A DNA stretch of 64,000 nt from Candidatus Aminicenantota bacterium. Lineage in GTDB: Bacteria; Acidobacteriota; Aminicenantia; UBA2199. This document shows positions 7,501 to 16,262 of this stretch, in pieces. Positions within the stretch are counted from its first letter, which is position 1, and the number at the start of each line of letters is the position of its first letter. The notes below the pieces were generated by a model. That model saw only the letters and a program-made list of their open reading frames with translations, was not told the DNA's origin and searched no databases. The stretch spans positions 1-64,000 of the forward strand of contig JAPKZK010000118.1 of NCBI GenBank assembly GCA_026393835.1. The letters are read 5' to 3'. The translations under genes were made by a program, and so were the position numbers.

Positions 7501-10500
7501 ATGAAGGTGCAACACTTATTTATTATCTGTCTGGTACTGGTACTGGTTTTTACCTCTGCCGCTGCCAACTCGAAAGAAGAAACTAAAAAGAAAGAAGGCC
7601 TTGAACAAGATACCTTCAAGGGATTAAAATTCAGGTCCATCGGACCCGCGTTTACCTCCGGCCGCATCGCCGATTTTGCCGTCAACCCCAACAACCCCTC
7701 CGAGTATTACGCCGGCGTCGCCAGCGGCCATATCTGGAAAACCATCAACGCCGGGATTTCCTGGGAACCGGTTTTCGATAACTACGGCGCCTATGCCATC
7801 GGCTGCCTGGCCATAGACCCCACCAACACCAAAATCGTCTGGGCCGGGACCGGCGAGAACAATTTCCAACGCGCCCTGGGATATGGGGACGGCGTCTATA
7901 AAACCATGGACGGCGGCAAAACCTGGAACAACATGGGACTCAAAAACTCACGCCAGATCGGGATGATCCTCATCGATCCAAAAAATCCCGACACCGTTTA
8001 TGCGGCGGCCGAAGGTTCCGCCTGGGGACCGGGCGGCGACCGCGGACTATTCAAAACCATCGACGGCGGCAAAACCTGGAACAAAGTCCTGTCCATCAGT
8101 GAAAACACCGGCGTCAATTCCATGGTCATGGACCCCAGGGACCCCAATGTAATCATAGCCTCCTCCGAACAGCGGCGCCGGCACGTGCATACCAAGATCG
8201 CCGGCGGACCCGAAAGCGCCCTCCATAAAACCACGGACGGCGGCAAAACCTGGCGGAAATTAACCTCCGGCCTCCCCACCGTCCACATGGGCGGCATCGG
8301 CCTTGCCATTTCCCCGGCCAACCCCGACGTCGTTTACGTTATTATCGAAGCCGCCGATAACCAGGGCGGGTTCTTCCGTTCCGTGGACAGGGGCGAATCC
8401 TGGACAAAAATGAGTTCCCATACCGAGAGCGGACAATATTACAATGAAATCTTCTGCGACCCCAAAGACGTCGATAAAGTATACTCGGTGGAAACCTATA
8501 CCTACGTGACCGAAAGCGCCGGCAAGTACTGGCGCAAGCTGGGCAACAAATCCAGGCACGTGGATGACCACGCCCTGTGGATTAACCCCGCCAATACCGC
8601 CCACCTCATCATCGGCGGCGACGGCGGCATATATGAAACGTTTGACAGCGGCAAAGAGTGGCGGTTTATTCACAACCTGCCGGTCACCCAATTTTACCGC
8701 GTAACCGTAGACAACTCGCTGCCCTTTTATTACGTTTACGGCGGCACCCAGGATAACAACAGCGTGGGCGGCCCATCGCAAAATACCGGCTCGAAAGGCG
8801 TCGGCAGCGAAGAATGGGTTGTCACCAACGGCGGCGACGGATTCTGTTCTCAAATCGACCCCCAAAACCCGGACATCGTTTATGCAGAATCGCAATACGG
8901 GAACATCGTCCGCTACGATAGGAAAAACCAGGAACGAACCCCCATTAGCCCACAACCGCGCAAAGGCGAAGATACTTACCGTTGGAACTGGGATACGCCC
9001 CTTTTGCTCAGCCCCCATTCCAATACCCGGCTTTACTGCGCCGCCAACAAAGTATTCAGGAGCGATGACCGCGGCGATTCCTGGCAGGTCGTCAGCGACG
9101 ACCTGACCGCTAAAATCGACCGGGACACATGGCCCGTTATGGGCAAATACTGGAGCGCCGACGCCGTGGCCAAAGACGTGTCCACTTCCCTGTACGGAAC
9201 CATTGTCTCCCTGGACGAATCCCCGCTAAAAGAAAACCTGCTCTACATCGGAACCGATGACGGGTTAATTCATATCACTGAAAATGCAGGAAGCCAATGG
9301 CGCAAAGTAGACGCCTTCCCCGGTGTGCCAAAATATACCTATGTCAGCGACCTCCTCGCCTCCCGGTACGATGAAAACACCGTTTACGCCTCCTTTAACA
9401 ACCTTAAACGCGATGATTTTACGCCCTATCTTTTAAAGAGCAAGGATAAAGGCAAAACCTGGGTCTCCATTGCGTCGAACCTCCCTAAAAACGGCCCGGT
9501 TCATACCATTGCCCAGGACCATGAGAACCCCGACCTTTTGTTTGTGGGCACCGAATTCGGATTCTTTTTCACATATAACGGCGGAGGCCAATGGTTGCAA
9601 CTGAAAAGCGGGATTCCCACCATTGCCGTCAAAGACATCGCCATCCAGCGAAGAGAGAACGACCTGGTCCTGGCTACCTTTGGCCGCGGATTTTATATAC
9701 TGGACGACTACCGGGTCCTGCGGGAATTCAAACCCGAAGCGCTGAAAAAAGAAGTCCTGGTTTTCCCCATAAAGGACCCATTGCTGTATATCCAGGCCCC
9801 GGGCAAATTCGATCAGGGCGGCAATCTTTACCGGGCCCCCAATCCACCCTTCGGCGCAACCTTTACCTATTACTTAAAAGATGCCTACCTGACCCAAAAA
9901 GAAACCCGCCAGAAACAGGAAAAAGATCTGTTCGACAAGGGCTTGCCCATCCCCAACCCCTCCTGGGATGAACTGAGGAAAGAAAGCATGGAGGTTCCCC
10001 CGTACCTGTTGTTTACCATTTGCGATGAAGCCGGTAATATCGTCCGGGAACTTCGCAAAAAGCCCGCTAAAGGGATCAACCGGGTTACCTGGGACCTGAA
10101 ATACCCCTCCACCCGGCCCATCGAAATGAAAGAAGATAAATTCAACCCTTTTGCCAAAGACCAGGTTGGGTTCCCGGTAATGCCCGGAAAGTATAAGATG
10201 TCCTTTTCCAAAGTAATTAATGGCGCCGCGACCCAACTGGTAGGGCCCACGGAATTTACGGTAAAGGTTTTCGAAAATACCACGCTGCCGGCCCCGGACC
10301 GGAAAGCCCTGGTAGAATTCCAGGCAAAAGTGGCGGAATTGACCCGTGTTGTCCAGGGCGCGGTCAAGCTGACCGAAGAGTTGCTCAAAAAGACCATCTA
10401 CATCAAACAATCGTTGGTTAATACCCCCGGCGGTTTCATGGGGCTCATGGATAAAGCCGCCAAAATCCAGTCCCGGCTCAATGAAATCGAGTTTGCCTTA

Positions 10501-10773
10501 AAGGGCCATAAAGCCAAAGCCAGTTGGGAAGAAGTTCCCCCCGGGCATTATCCCATCGAGCGACGCCTCCTATCGATTATCTATGGGCAAATCCGGTCTT
10601 CCTCGAAACCCTCCAAAACCCAGCTCGATTCCAGTGATATTGTAAAAGAGGAAATAACTCCGCTGCTGGAAAAATTACATAAAATCGCCGGGGAAGATTT
10701 AAAAAATCTCGAAAAAGAAATGGAGCAAGCCGGCGCCCCCTGGACCCCAGGAAGAGTGCCGGAATTGAAATAG
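7501..10773 (+). CDS. secreted VPS10/sortilin-type beta-propeller protein
   Basis: This exported protein of 1090 residues starts with a signal peptide (residues 1-22, LFIICLVLVLVFTSAAA). Repeated Asp-box turns (KTMDGGKTW, KTIDGGKTW, KTTDGGKTW, RSVDRGESW, RSDDRGDSW, KSKDKGKTW) then define a BNR/WD40-like propeller of the VPS10/sortilin class. After the propeller a beta-rich segment and a helical C-terminal part (about 930-1090) follow. Such proteins of about 1000 residues are frequent in Acidobacteriota, Gemmatimonadota and related lineages and are often annotated as glycosyl hydrolases. No hydrolase active site can be named here, so the substrate is unknown. Confidence 0.85.
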   Translation: MKVQHLFIICLVLVLVFTSAAANSKEETKKKEGLEQDTFKGLKFRSIGPAFTSGRIADFAVNPNNPSEYYAGVASGHIWKTINAGISWEPVFDNYGAYAIGCLAIDPTNTKIVWAGTGENNFQRALGYGDGVYKTMDGGKTWNNMGLKNSRQIGMILIDPKNPDTVYAAAEGSAWGPGGDRGLFKTIDGGKTWNKVLSISENTGVNSMVMDPRDPNVIIASSEQRRRHVHTKIAGGPESALHKTTDGGKTWRKLTSGLPTVHMGGIGLAISPANPDVVYVIIEAADNQGGFFRSVDRGESWTKMSSHTESGQYYNEIFCDPKDVDKVYSVETYTYVTESAGKYWRKLGNKSRHVDDHALWINPANTAHLIIGGDGGIYETFDSGKEWRFIHNLPVTQFYRVTVDNSLPFYYVYGGTQDNNSVGGPSQNTGSKGVGSEEWVVTNGGDGFCSQIDPQNPDIVYAESQYGNIVRYDRKNQERTPISPQPRKGEDTYRWNWDTPLLLSPHSNTRLYCAANKVFRSDDRGDSWQVVSDDLTAKIDRDTWPVMGKYWSADAVAKDVSTSLYGTIVSLDESPLKENLLYIGTDDGLIHITENAGSQWRKVDAFPGVPKYTYVSDLLASRYDENTVYASFNNLKRDDFTPYLLKSKDKGKTWVSIASNLPKNGPVHTIAQDHENPDLLFVGTEFGFFFTYNGGGQWLQLKSGIPTIAVKDIAIQRRENDLVLATFGRGFYILDDYRVLREFKPEALKKEVLVFPIKDPLLYIQAPGKFDQGGNLYRAPNPPFGATFTYYLKDAYLTQKETRQKQEKDLFDKGLPIPNPSWDELRKESMEVPPYLLFTICDEAGNIVRELRKKPAKGINRVTWDLKYPSTRPIEMKEDKFNPFAKDQVGFPVMPGKYKMSFSKVINGAATQLVGPTEFTVKVFENTTLPAPDRKALVEFQAKVAELTRVVQGAVKLTEELLKKTIYIKQSLVNTPGGFMGLMDKAAKIQSRLNEIEFALKGHKAKASWEEVPPGHYPIERRLLSIIYGQIRSSSKPSKTQLDSSDIVKEEITPLLEKLHKIAGEDLKNLEKEMEQAGAPWTPGRVPELK

Positions 10774-10788
10774 TAAATATTTATTTTT

Positions 10789-10853
10789 GCCCCCGGCGGC
10801 CAGGAACCCTTTTGAGAAAGGGTTCCTGGACTTCCCAAAACTTTTAGTTATTC
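10789..10853 (+). repeat. covarying hairpin element C
   Basis: The stem CCAGGAACCC...GGGTTCCTGG with a TTTTGAGAAA centre is preceded by GCCCCCGGCGG and followed by ACTTCCCAAAACTTTT. It sits between convergent genes and is followed at 10858-10891 by a TCCGTGTTTGTCTGTG-type spacer repeat. Confidence 0.8.
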
Positions 10854-10890
10854 ATATTTGTCCGTGTTTGTCTGTGTTCGTCCGTGGCTT

Positions 10891-11445
10891 CTATTCGATC
10901 ATCAGGAATGCATAGCGGTTCATTTCCTGGGCATAGTCCGTGCGTACTTCGATGGGGAACCCGTACTGCCGGACCGTGGAATAAACATCCATGGCCATGG
11001 ATTCCGGCCCGGGGCGCGCCATTTGCGGTTTCTTGCATTTATCCCTTGTCCCCGCGCAATCGCCGCAGAGGGAACAGCTATCCATGAACAAAAGAAACGC
11101 CCGCTCATAACCCGAAAGAAAAACCTCCCGTTCCAATTCTAAAAGTTTCTCATTAACTTTCCTGGACCAATCGTGACGGTCTTCGGGTTTCTCTACTCTC
11201 TTAGCGAAGTGGAAGATGGCGGCCGTGCCGTATTCATGGAAAAAGCGTTCGCATTCCGGCACAGGCGGCGCATTGGGGGGGCAGCAAGCGTTTTTACCAA
11301 ATTCACTGCAGCCGAAAGTACATTTCATGCGCACCCACTGGGACACAACGATTTTTTTCGGATCGATCAATTTAAAGTTAAAGTTTAATTCAGACTCGTA
11401 TGCCTTTAAAAGTGTTTCCAACTTTTCCTGCATGTTTTCAACCAT
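10891..11445 (-). CDS. DUF2284 cysteine-rich metal-binding protein
   Basis: This 184-aa protein has 10 or more cysteines in the DUF2284 arrangement: KCTFGCSEFGKNACCPPNAP near the N-terminus, CSLCGDC in the centre, then DKCKKPQMARPGPESMAMDV. The clusters suggest an iron-sulfur or zinc site, but no reaction is established for the family. It converges with the VPS10 gene and diverges from the VWFA gene. Spacer repeats follow its stop immediately. Confidence 0.85.
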   Translation of the reverse strand: MVENMQEKLETLLKAYESELNFNFKLIDPKKIVVSQWVRMKCTFGCSEFGKNACCPPNAPPVPECERFFHEYGTAAIFHFAKRVEKPEDRHDWSRKVNEKLLELEREVFLSGYERAFLLFMDSCSLCGDCAGTRDKCKKPQMARPGPESMAMDVYSTVRQYGFPIEVRTDYAQEMNRYAFLMIE

Positions 11446-11612
11446 TATTCATTGCCTCCAATAAAACATATTTACCCATTGATTTTAACATAACCGACTT
11501 CACAAATAAATAATGATATAATTTTCCCGTCAGTTCGCGTATTCGCGTCATCGTTTATAAAGATGGATGTAGCAAATTTAGGACATTTCATGCCACATTT
11601 TATGAAATTGAA

Positions 11613-11629
11613 TTGGCACAGACCTTGCT
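11613..11629 (+). promoter_or_regulatory. sigma-54 (-24/-12) promoter
   Basis: TTGGCAC, five bases and TTGCT give GG and GC dinucleotides exactly 10 bases apart (GG 11615-11616, GC 11627-11628), matching the RpoN consensus TGGCACN5TTGC. The predicted transcript start near 11640 lies 33 bases before the VWFA gene. A bound enhancer protein would be needed; the 168-base upstream spacer has room for its sites. Confidence 0.75.
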
Positions 11630-11672
11630 GTCATAACAGGAAACTCTTAAAATATCGAAAAGGAGACAAGCA

Positions 11673-13313
11673 ATGATATGCAAAAAGAAATTATCTCTAC
11701 CCAAAAAAATAATGTTACTCATCTTAACCGGCTTCCTGGCTGCGCCTTTCTTTGCCCAGGAATCAAAGGAATTACAGGATTCACAAGATTCCTTAAATTA
11801 TAATGTATCCGTCAATGTTATGGTGGCGCCCCTCTTTGCCGTTGACGCCGGCGGAAATCCTGTTTACGATCTAAAAGAAGAAGAGCTTCGACTTTTCGTC
11901 AATAATCAACCCACCGAAATATCGGCTTTCAAGCGGATTGAATTCAGTCATGAACAAAAAGTCGCTGAAAAAATCGCCGGCCATGAAAACACTGAAATCG
12001 TCCAACCTATCGGAGACCGGTTTGTTTTCGTTATCCTCGATACCATGTTCAACAGTTTAACCGGTTTCCGGCGCAGCAAGGAGATCGCCGTTAAGCTTAT
12101 TAAAGAAGGCGAGCCCGGCGATAACTTCGTTATCCTTGAGAATAACCCCATTGGCGGATTAAAGTACATCGGCGGCCCGGAAAAAGACGGGAACGTGTTG
12201 ATCAAAAAAATAGACGACATCTGCGCCCCCCCCGAGAAATGGAGTAGGGATATCTTTTCCTCGCGTATCTTAACCGAAAATGTTGAGGTTGATCCCATGA
12301 CCGACCCGCGGCTTGAGTCGACAAAATGGAAGCCGCTCCGGGATTCTCTCATAAATTCCGAAAAACTCCGGTATCAACATCAGGTGATGTATTTTTCCCA
12401 TGTGCTGTCGCAGTTTAAGTACGCACTCAAAACCATCGATAAGCCGAAGATCGTTTTCCTTATATCCGAAGGAATCGCCACCGGCGCCTTCAGGGCCGCT
12501 ATCGGTTCATCGAACTCATCGAACTCCGACGAGACTACCGGGAGCGGGGCCTCTTCAAAAGGCTTCGATTCGTTACTGACCAAGGATGAGTCCACGGTTT
12601 TCGACCATAATAAAATATATTCTGCTTTTATGTTAAGGTACCTGGTAGATGTAGTGAAATCAATAAACAGCGGCGGCAGCGTCCTTTATACCATCAATCC
12701 TCGCCGGACCGATGACCTCAACGATGATGAAGCTTCCGGTGAAATGAGCCTGCGCTATTTAGCGGGCGACAGCGGGGGAAAATACTTTGCCGGTTCCAAA
12801 CCGGAGAAGATCGTTAAACGGGTAAAGAAAACCACGGCCGCGTATTATGAACTTTTCTATGCCCTCCTCCCCAACATGGGCGCCGATATGGCCCTCCGCG
12901 TCGAGTGCAAACGTAAAGATGTCCGCGTTCACTCACTTATCCACACCGAGCGAAACCGGCCTTACCTGGACATGGAACCGGTCCAGAAAAAAATCTTCGC
13001 CCTCAATGTGGTTACCAACGGAAACTGGAGCCGAATTGTCGGGAGAGTGATGAAAGCAAAATTTAAAAAAACCGGCTCAACAAAAGATAATTTAATGACA
13101 ATCCAGGTTCCGCTGCCCAACGTCATGCAAAACCGTAAGATCGATATGTTTTCCATCGGCATGGACCCCAAAACTCAAGAAACCTCCGTCAATTTGGTGG
13201 GAAGTCAGGCAACGGATGTGGTCAATCTGAAGATCAAAAATAAGAAGGAAGTAAACCAATTCTTCGTCATCATCGAACCGACGACTCCCTACTGCATTTA
13301 TAACCAGATATAG
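11673..13313 (+). CDS. secreted VWFA-related domain protein
   Basis: This 546-aa protein has a signal peptide (residues 1-28, IMLLILTGFLAAPFFA) and the opening typical of the acidobacterial VWFA-related family: VMVAPLFAVDAGGNPVYDLK with ELRLFVNNQP. The von Willebrand A fold follows, with DRFVFVILDTMFNS, although the canonical DxSxS metal motif is not clear, so metal binding is uncertain. The C-terminal third is beta-rich. The family is of unknown function and is abundant in Acidobacteriota. A strong AAGGAG and a sigma-54 promoter precede it, so expression is probably conditional. Confidence 0.8.
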   Translation: MICKKKLSLPKKIMLLILTGFLAAPFFAQESKELQDSQDSLNYNVSVNVMVAPLFAVDAGGNPVYDLKEEELRLFVNNQPTEISAFKRIEFSHEQKVAEKIAGHENTEIVQPIGDRFVFVILDTMFNSLTGFRRSKEIAVKLIKEGEPGDNFVILENNPIGGLKYIGGPEKDGNVLIKKIDDICAPPEKWSRDIFSSRILTENVEVDPMTDPRLESTKWKPLRDSLINSEKLRYQHQVMYFSHVLSQFKYALKTIDKPKIVFLISEGIATGAFRAAIGSSNSSNSDETTGSGASSKGFDSLLTKDESTVFDHNKIYSAFMLRYLVDVVKSINSGGSVLYTINPRRTDDLNDDEASGEMSLRYLAGDSGGKYFAGSKPEKIVKRVKKTTAAYYELFYALLPNMGADMALRVECKRKDVRVHSLIHTERNRPYLDMEPVQKKIFALNVVTNGNWSRIVGRVMKAKFKKTGSTKDNLMTIQVPLPNVMQNRKIDMFSIGMDPKTQETSVNLVGSQATDVVNLKIKNKKEVNQFFVIIEPTTPYCIYNQI

Positions 13314-13440
13314 GTCTTTACACCGCGAGTTTGAGATGATTAATGATTAGGGGACAGCCAAAGTTGTATGTATGCCCCAAACGCTCAAAACCATGAAAGA
13401 TACCGCGAAACACCCCTGGGGCAGGCTGGGCGCCTGGCAG

Positions 13441-13630
13441 GCCTTTGAATTGCTCCAGGAAAAGAAGGGAAAAAGAGGAATGATGAATGATGAGTAGTGA
13501 AACGGCGTCCTTCGGACAGTTTTGAAACCCCCGCGGCGAAATTTTTTGGGTTGACAAATAGTGCAATAAATAGTAATATATCCGGGAGGAGTATTGATAT
13601 GCTATCAGTTAGAGGCCTTTATGAGCACGG
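13441..13630. repeat. direct repeat flanking vapBC, left copy
   Basis: It runs from GCCTTTGAATTGCTCCAGG through CGGCGTCCTTCGGACAG, CCCGCGGCGAAATTTT and the vapB promoter into the first codons of vapB. The right copy is at 14303-14497, in the same orientation. Confidence 0.8.
13551..13579 (+). promoter_or_regulatory. vapBC promoter
   Basis: TTGACA (13551-13556), 17 bases and TAATAT (13574-13579) are followed by GGGAGGAG and the start at 13599. The same promoter is duplicated at 14428-14456, where no intact gene follows. Confidence 0.75.
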
Positions 13631-13829
13631 CGCGGTAAAATTGGATGAAAAAGTCCCAATAACCGCTGAAACCCCTGTTATCGTGACATTTCTTGAAGAC
13701 GGGGAAGAGGAAGAAACAAAAAAAATAAATCTTGAAGATTTTTCTTTTAATCGAGCAAAAGAAATCTTAAAGGATTACAAAGGTTCTTTAAGCGACGCTG
13801 TTATCGAAGAAAGAAGAAGTTTTCAATGA
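13599..13829 (+). CDS. vapB: VapB-type antitoxin
   Basis: This 76-aa protein opens MLSVRGLYEHGAVKLDEKVP, a short beta-rich fold seen in DUF104/AbrB-like antitoxins. It ends in a helix SFNRAKEILKDYKGSLSD with VIEERR, which in such pairs contacts the PIN toxin. The ATG at 13599 is chosen for GGAGGAG just upstream; the open frame further upstream is repeat DNA. Its stop overlaps the vapC start by four bases (ATGA). Confidence 0.8.
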   Translation: MLSVRGLYEHGAVKLDEKVPITAETPVIVTFLEDGEEEETKKINLEDFSFNRAKEILKDYKGSLSDAVIEERRSFQ

Positions 13830-14266
13830 AAGCATTTCTTGATACTTCATCACTTTTAAAGCTCTATCATTCGGAATCCGGTTCAGAGTGCTTGCATGAA
13901 ATAATCTCCACAGATATAGAATCAATATACCTGTCTGAAATAGCTAAAATAGAGTTTCTATCCGCAATATGGAAGAAGATTAGGCAAAGAGACCTTACCG
14001 TAGAAGTTGGAAACGCTGTTATTTCTTGTTTTGAAGCAGATTTTAATAAATTCCAATGGATTAAATTGAGATCAGATGTTATTAGATGCGCATCTAGCTT
14101 ATTAAAAAAATACGGAAGTGAGGGTCTAAGAACTTTGGATTCAATGCAACTGGCTTGTGCAGTTCAATTAAAAGAAGAGGAGTGTTCTTTTTTTACCTCT
14201 GATAAACTGCTTCAAAAGCTCTTTAATAAGGAAAATCTCAATATTATCAATTATAACGGGGATTAA
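13826..14266 (+). CDS. vapC: VapC-type PIN-domain ribonuclease toxin
   Basis: This 146-aa PIN-domain protein has the four acidic metal ligands in place: Asp6 (FLDTSSLLKLY), Glu43 (KIEFLSA), Asp105 (LRTLDSMQLA) and Asp126 (FFTSDKLL). VapC toxins cleave tRNA or rRNA when free of antitoxin. It is translationally coupled to vapB. The gene is AT-rich relative to the housekeeping genes and lies in a repeat-flanked module at the edge of the defence-like cassette, suggesting acquisition. An 18-base piece of vapC sequence recurs at 20072-20089. Confidence 0.9.
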   Translation: MKAFLDTSSLLKLYHSESGSECLHEIISTDIESIYLSEIAKIEFLSAIWKKIRQRDLTVEVGNAVISCFEADFNKFQWIKLRSDVIRCASSLLKKYGSEGLRTLDSMQLACAVQLKEEECSFFTSDKLLQKLFNKENLNIINYNGD

Positions 14267-14302
14267 AGTTTCAGGCATCTGCAATCAATTAATATAAATC
14301 AA

Positions 14303-14497
14303 GCCTTTGATTTGCTCCAGGAGAAAGAAGAGAAAAAGAGGAATGATGAGTGATGAATCAGGAGTGGTGATTGGTGACGCGGCGTCCTTCGGACAGGATT
14401 GAAACGCCCGCGGCGAAATTTTATGGATTGACAATTATTGCGATGAATACTAATATATCCGGGAGAAATGCTAAGATGTTCTCGACTGGAGGTATTA
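14303..14497. repeat. direct repeat flanking vapBC, right copy with decayed vapB start
   Basis: It matches 13441-13630 over about 170-190 bases, including the promoter (TTGACA 14428-14433, TAATAT 14451-14456) and a decayed vapB opening (ATGTTCTCGACTGGAGG versus ATGCTATCAGTTAGAGG) that stops after nine codons. The 302-base gap between vapC and the glycosylase gene is almost entirely this element. Confidence 0.75.
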
Positions 14498-14569
14498 TGG
14501 AGTAATGTATGAAAAAGTTTCATTTCCCGGAAATCTTCGAGATGAAGTTGCTAAAGCGGCTCCCTTCTT

Positions 14570-15259
14570 ATGAAAACTAAAAGAAAGCGGTTGAATAAGC
14601 GAAAAATTGAATTCTTTCGTATAAGCCTGCTAAGATGGTTCAGGGACAACGGTAGACATTTCCCGTGGAGGAATAAATCCGCCACCAGCTACGAAAAAGT
14701 CATATCGGAAGTATTATTGCAACGGACAAAAGCCGAAACCGCGGCAAGGGTGTTCTCCTCTTTTATAAATAAATATCCTTCATGGAAAACCCTGGGAAAT
14801 GCTTCGCTTGAAAATCTCGAGGAGGCGTTAAAACCGGTGGGGCTTTATAAGCAAAGGGCGAAACGTGTCCTGGCATTAGCGCGGGAAATGGTATTAAGAA
14901 AGGGGAGATTACCCAAAAGCAGGGATCAACTGGCAGGAATTCCCATGTTCGGTCAATATATCACCAATGCAATATTGCTCCAGGTTTATGGGGAACCTGC
15001 TCCCTTGTTGGATGTCAATATGAGCCGGGTGCTGGAACGGTTTTTCGGGCCGCGGCAAATGTCCGATATTCGTTATGACCCCTATTTGCAGGAGTTAGCA
15101 TTCAAAGTTGTAAACCACCCGGAAGCGAGGGCAATCAATTGGGCAATATTGGATTTCGCCGCATTGGTTTGCAAGGCCAGGAAACCTAGCTGTATGATTT
15201 GCAAATTAGCTGGGGAATGTAAATTTTTCAGACCAGTAAAGAGAAAAGGCAAAGGTTAA
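14570..15259 (+). CDS. HhH-GPD DNA glycosylase, Mig/MutY-like (likely T:G mismatch)
   Basis: This 229-aa helix-hairpin-helix glycosylase carries a C-terminal [4Fe-4S] site with spacing C-x6-C-x2-C-x5-C (Cys201, 208, 211, 217). It reads HFPWRNKSATSYEKVISEVLLQ at the start, hairpin LAGIPMFGQYITNAI, and LLDVNMSRVLERFFG with catalytic Asp148. Tyr130 occupies the position that marks Mig of Methanothermobacter, which removes T from T:G mismatches made by 5-methylcytosine deamination; Nth has Lys there. A cytosine methyltransferase lies 3.5 kb away, which supports that role. MutY-type activity remains possible. The gene ends four bases from the convergent receiver-HEPN gene. The ribosome site is weak. 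Confidence 0.8.
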   Translation: MKTKRKRLNKRKIEFFRISLLRWFRDNGRHFPWRNKSATSYEKVISEVLLQRTKAETAARVFSSFINKYPSWKTLGNASLENLEEALKPVGLYKQRAKRVLALAREMVLRKGRLPKSRDQLAGIPMFGQYITNAILLQVYGEPAPLLDVNMSRVLERFFGPRQMSDIRYDPYLQELAFKVVNHPEARAINWAILDFAALVCKARKPSCMICKLAGECKFFRPVKRKGKG

Positions 15260-15263
15260 TCGG

Positions 15264-16262
15264 TTACTCCCATTTTTCTCCGGAAATTGTTTCGTAGATA
15301 CCTTTTAAAATTTCAGAATATTTTTTTAAATTTTTCCTTATTTCCAATGCTTTTTTTTCATCAAACTCAAAACCCTCTTGCCCTTCCCTTGTCGGTTTAA
15401 GTATTTTTTTACCGTTTTCATCCGTGGATTCTTTGAGATGACCAAGCTTGTTTCGATCACGCAATACTTCTTCCAGGTATTTCTCATATTCAAATTTGTT
15501 ACCCGGTGATAATTTTTCAGCAATAACCTGGTATTTTGTGCCGTTTAAGGCGACCTCATCCGTTTTCTCTATGAATTTATCAAGTAAATCCATGAGGGTT
15601 CTTGCTTTCCATGCAGACTCTAAGTTCGATAATAATTTAAGGGTCGCACCAGGAGGATCTAGCTCTATTTTTATTTTATCTAATTTTTTGAGACGTTTAG
15701 TAAGATTATAACAGGCTTTTTCTTTGATGGATTCTTTTTCTTTTGAAGGATTAATAAAAAAGGTATTCTCTAAAAATGTTAAGATGATTTGGTCCATTAA
15801 TTCATCAAATTCACAGGTTTCCGACATTACAAGTCCCCTGAGATTTGATAAATCCAGTTCCTTCTTTAATATATGGTCAGCTACATCGACAACCTTTTGA
15901 CGTAAGCCCTCCCTATGCGTAATATAAACACCGTCAAGCTGGGTTTTTATTTTCTTTAAAAAATCACTGTCCTGGGAGTATATGATTATGTCAGTTAATA
16001 TCCTGTGAGTTCTTATCTCGGCAATTAGGGCATCACCGTTTTTCCCCCCCGCCAATTGAAAATCCATCAGGATTAAGTCTATATCCTTCTTCCTGGCATT
16101 AATATCCTCGATATATTTTCCCAATGGCTCTCCATCTTTATGGATACCGATAGGGTTCAAGGAATATCCCTGGTCTTCAAGGTATCCTTCCAGGTATTCA
16201 AGTATTTCATCGGCATACTTCTTGTCATCTTCAAAACAGAGTACATTAAACCTCAATCTCAT
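15264..16262 (-). CDS. receiver (REC)-HEPN fusion, putative RNase effector
   Basis: This 332-aa protein has a REC domain (residues 1-130): acidic pocket Glu11-Asp12-Asp13 (CFEDD), phosphoacceptor Asp67 in LILMDFQLAGG, and Ser96 in IIIYSQDSD. A helical linker leads to a C-terminal all-helical domain holding RNKLGH (Arg270-x4-His275), the RX4-6H catalytic signature of HEPN ribonucleases. This is an effector-type output rather than a DNA-binding one. It is the last gene of a minus-strand operon whose members overlap by four bases (dcm, then GHKL kinase, then this). I infer that phosphorylation by the kinase gates RNA cleavage; this has not been tested. A HEPN fold assigned from one motif plus helicity is moderately certain. 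Confidence 0.7.
   Translation of the reverse strand: MRLRFNVLCFEDDKKYADEILEYLEGYLEDQGYSLNPIGIHKDGEPLGKYIEDINARKKDIDLILMDFQLAGGKNGDALIAEIRTHRILTDIIIYSQDSDFLKKIKTQLDGVYITHREGLRQKVVDVADHILKKELDLSNLRGLVMSETCEFDELMDQIILTFLENTFFINPSKEKESIKEKACYNLTKRLKKLDKIKIELDPPGATLKLLSNLESAWKARTLMDLLDKFIEKTDEVALNGTKYQVIAEKLSPGNKFEYEKYLEEVLRDRNKLGHLKESTDENGKKILKPTREGQEGFEFDEKKALEIRKNLKKYSEILKGIYETISGEKWE

Noticed and set aside
8260..9018. 252-codon open frame antisense to the VPS10 gene
   Set aside because: GC-rich coding DNA leaves antisense frames open; there is no family likeness or ribosome site, and the sense strand is clearly coding.
13497..13598. Longer vapB reading from 13497
   Set aside because: The extension covers direct-repeat and promoter DNA; the ribosome site fits 13599.
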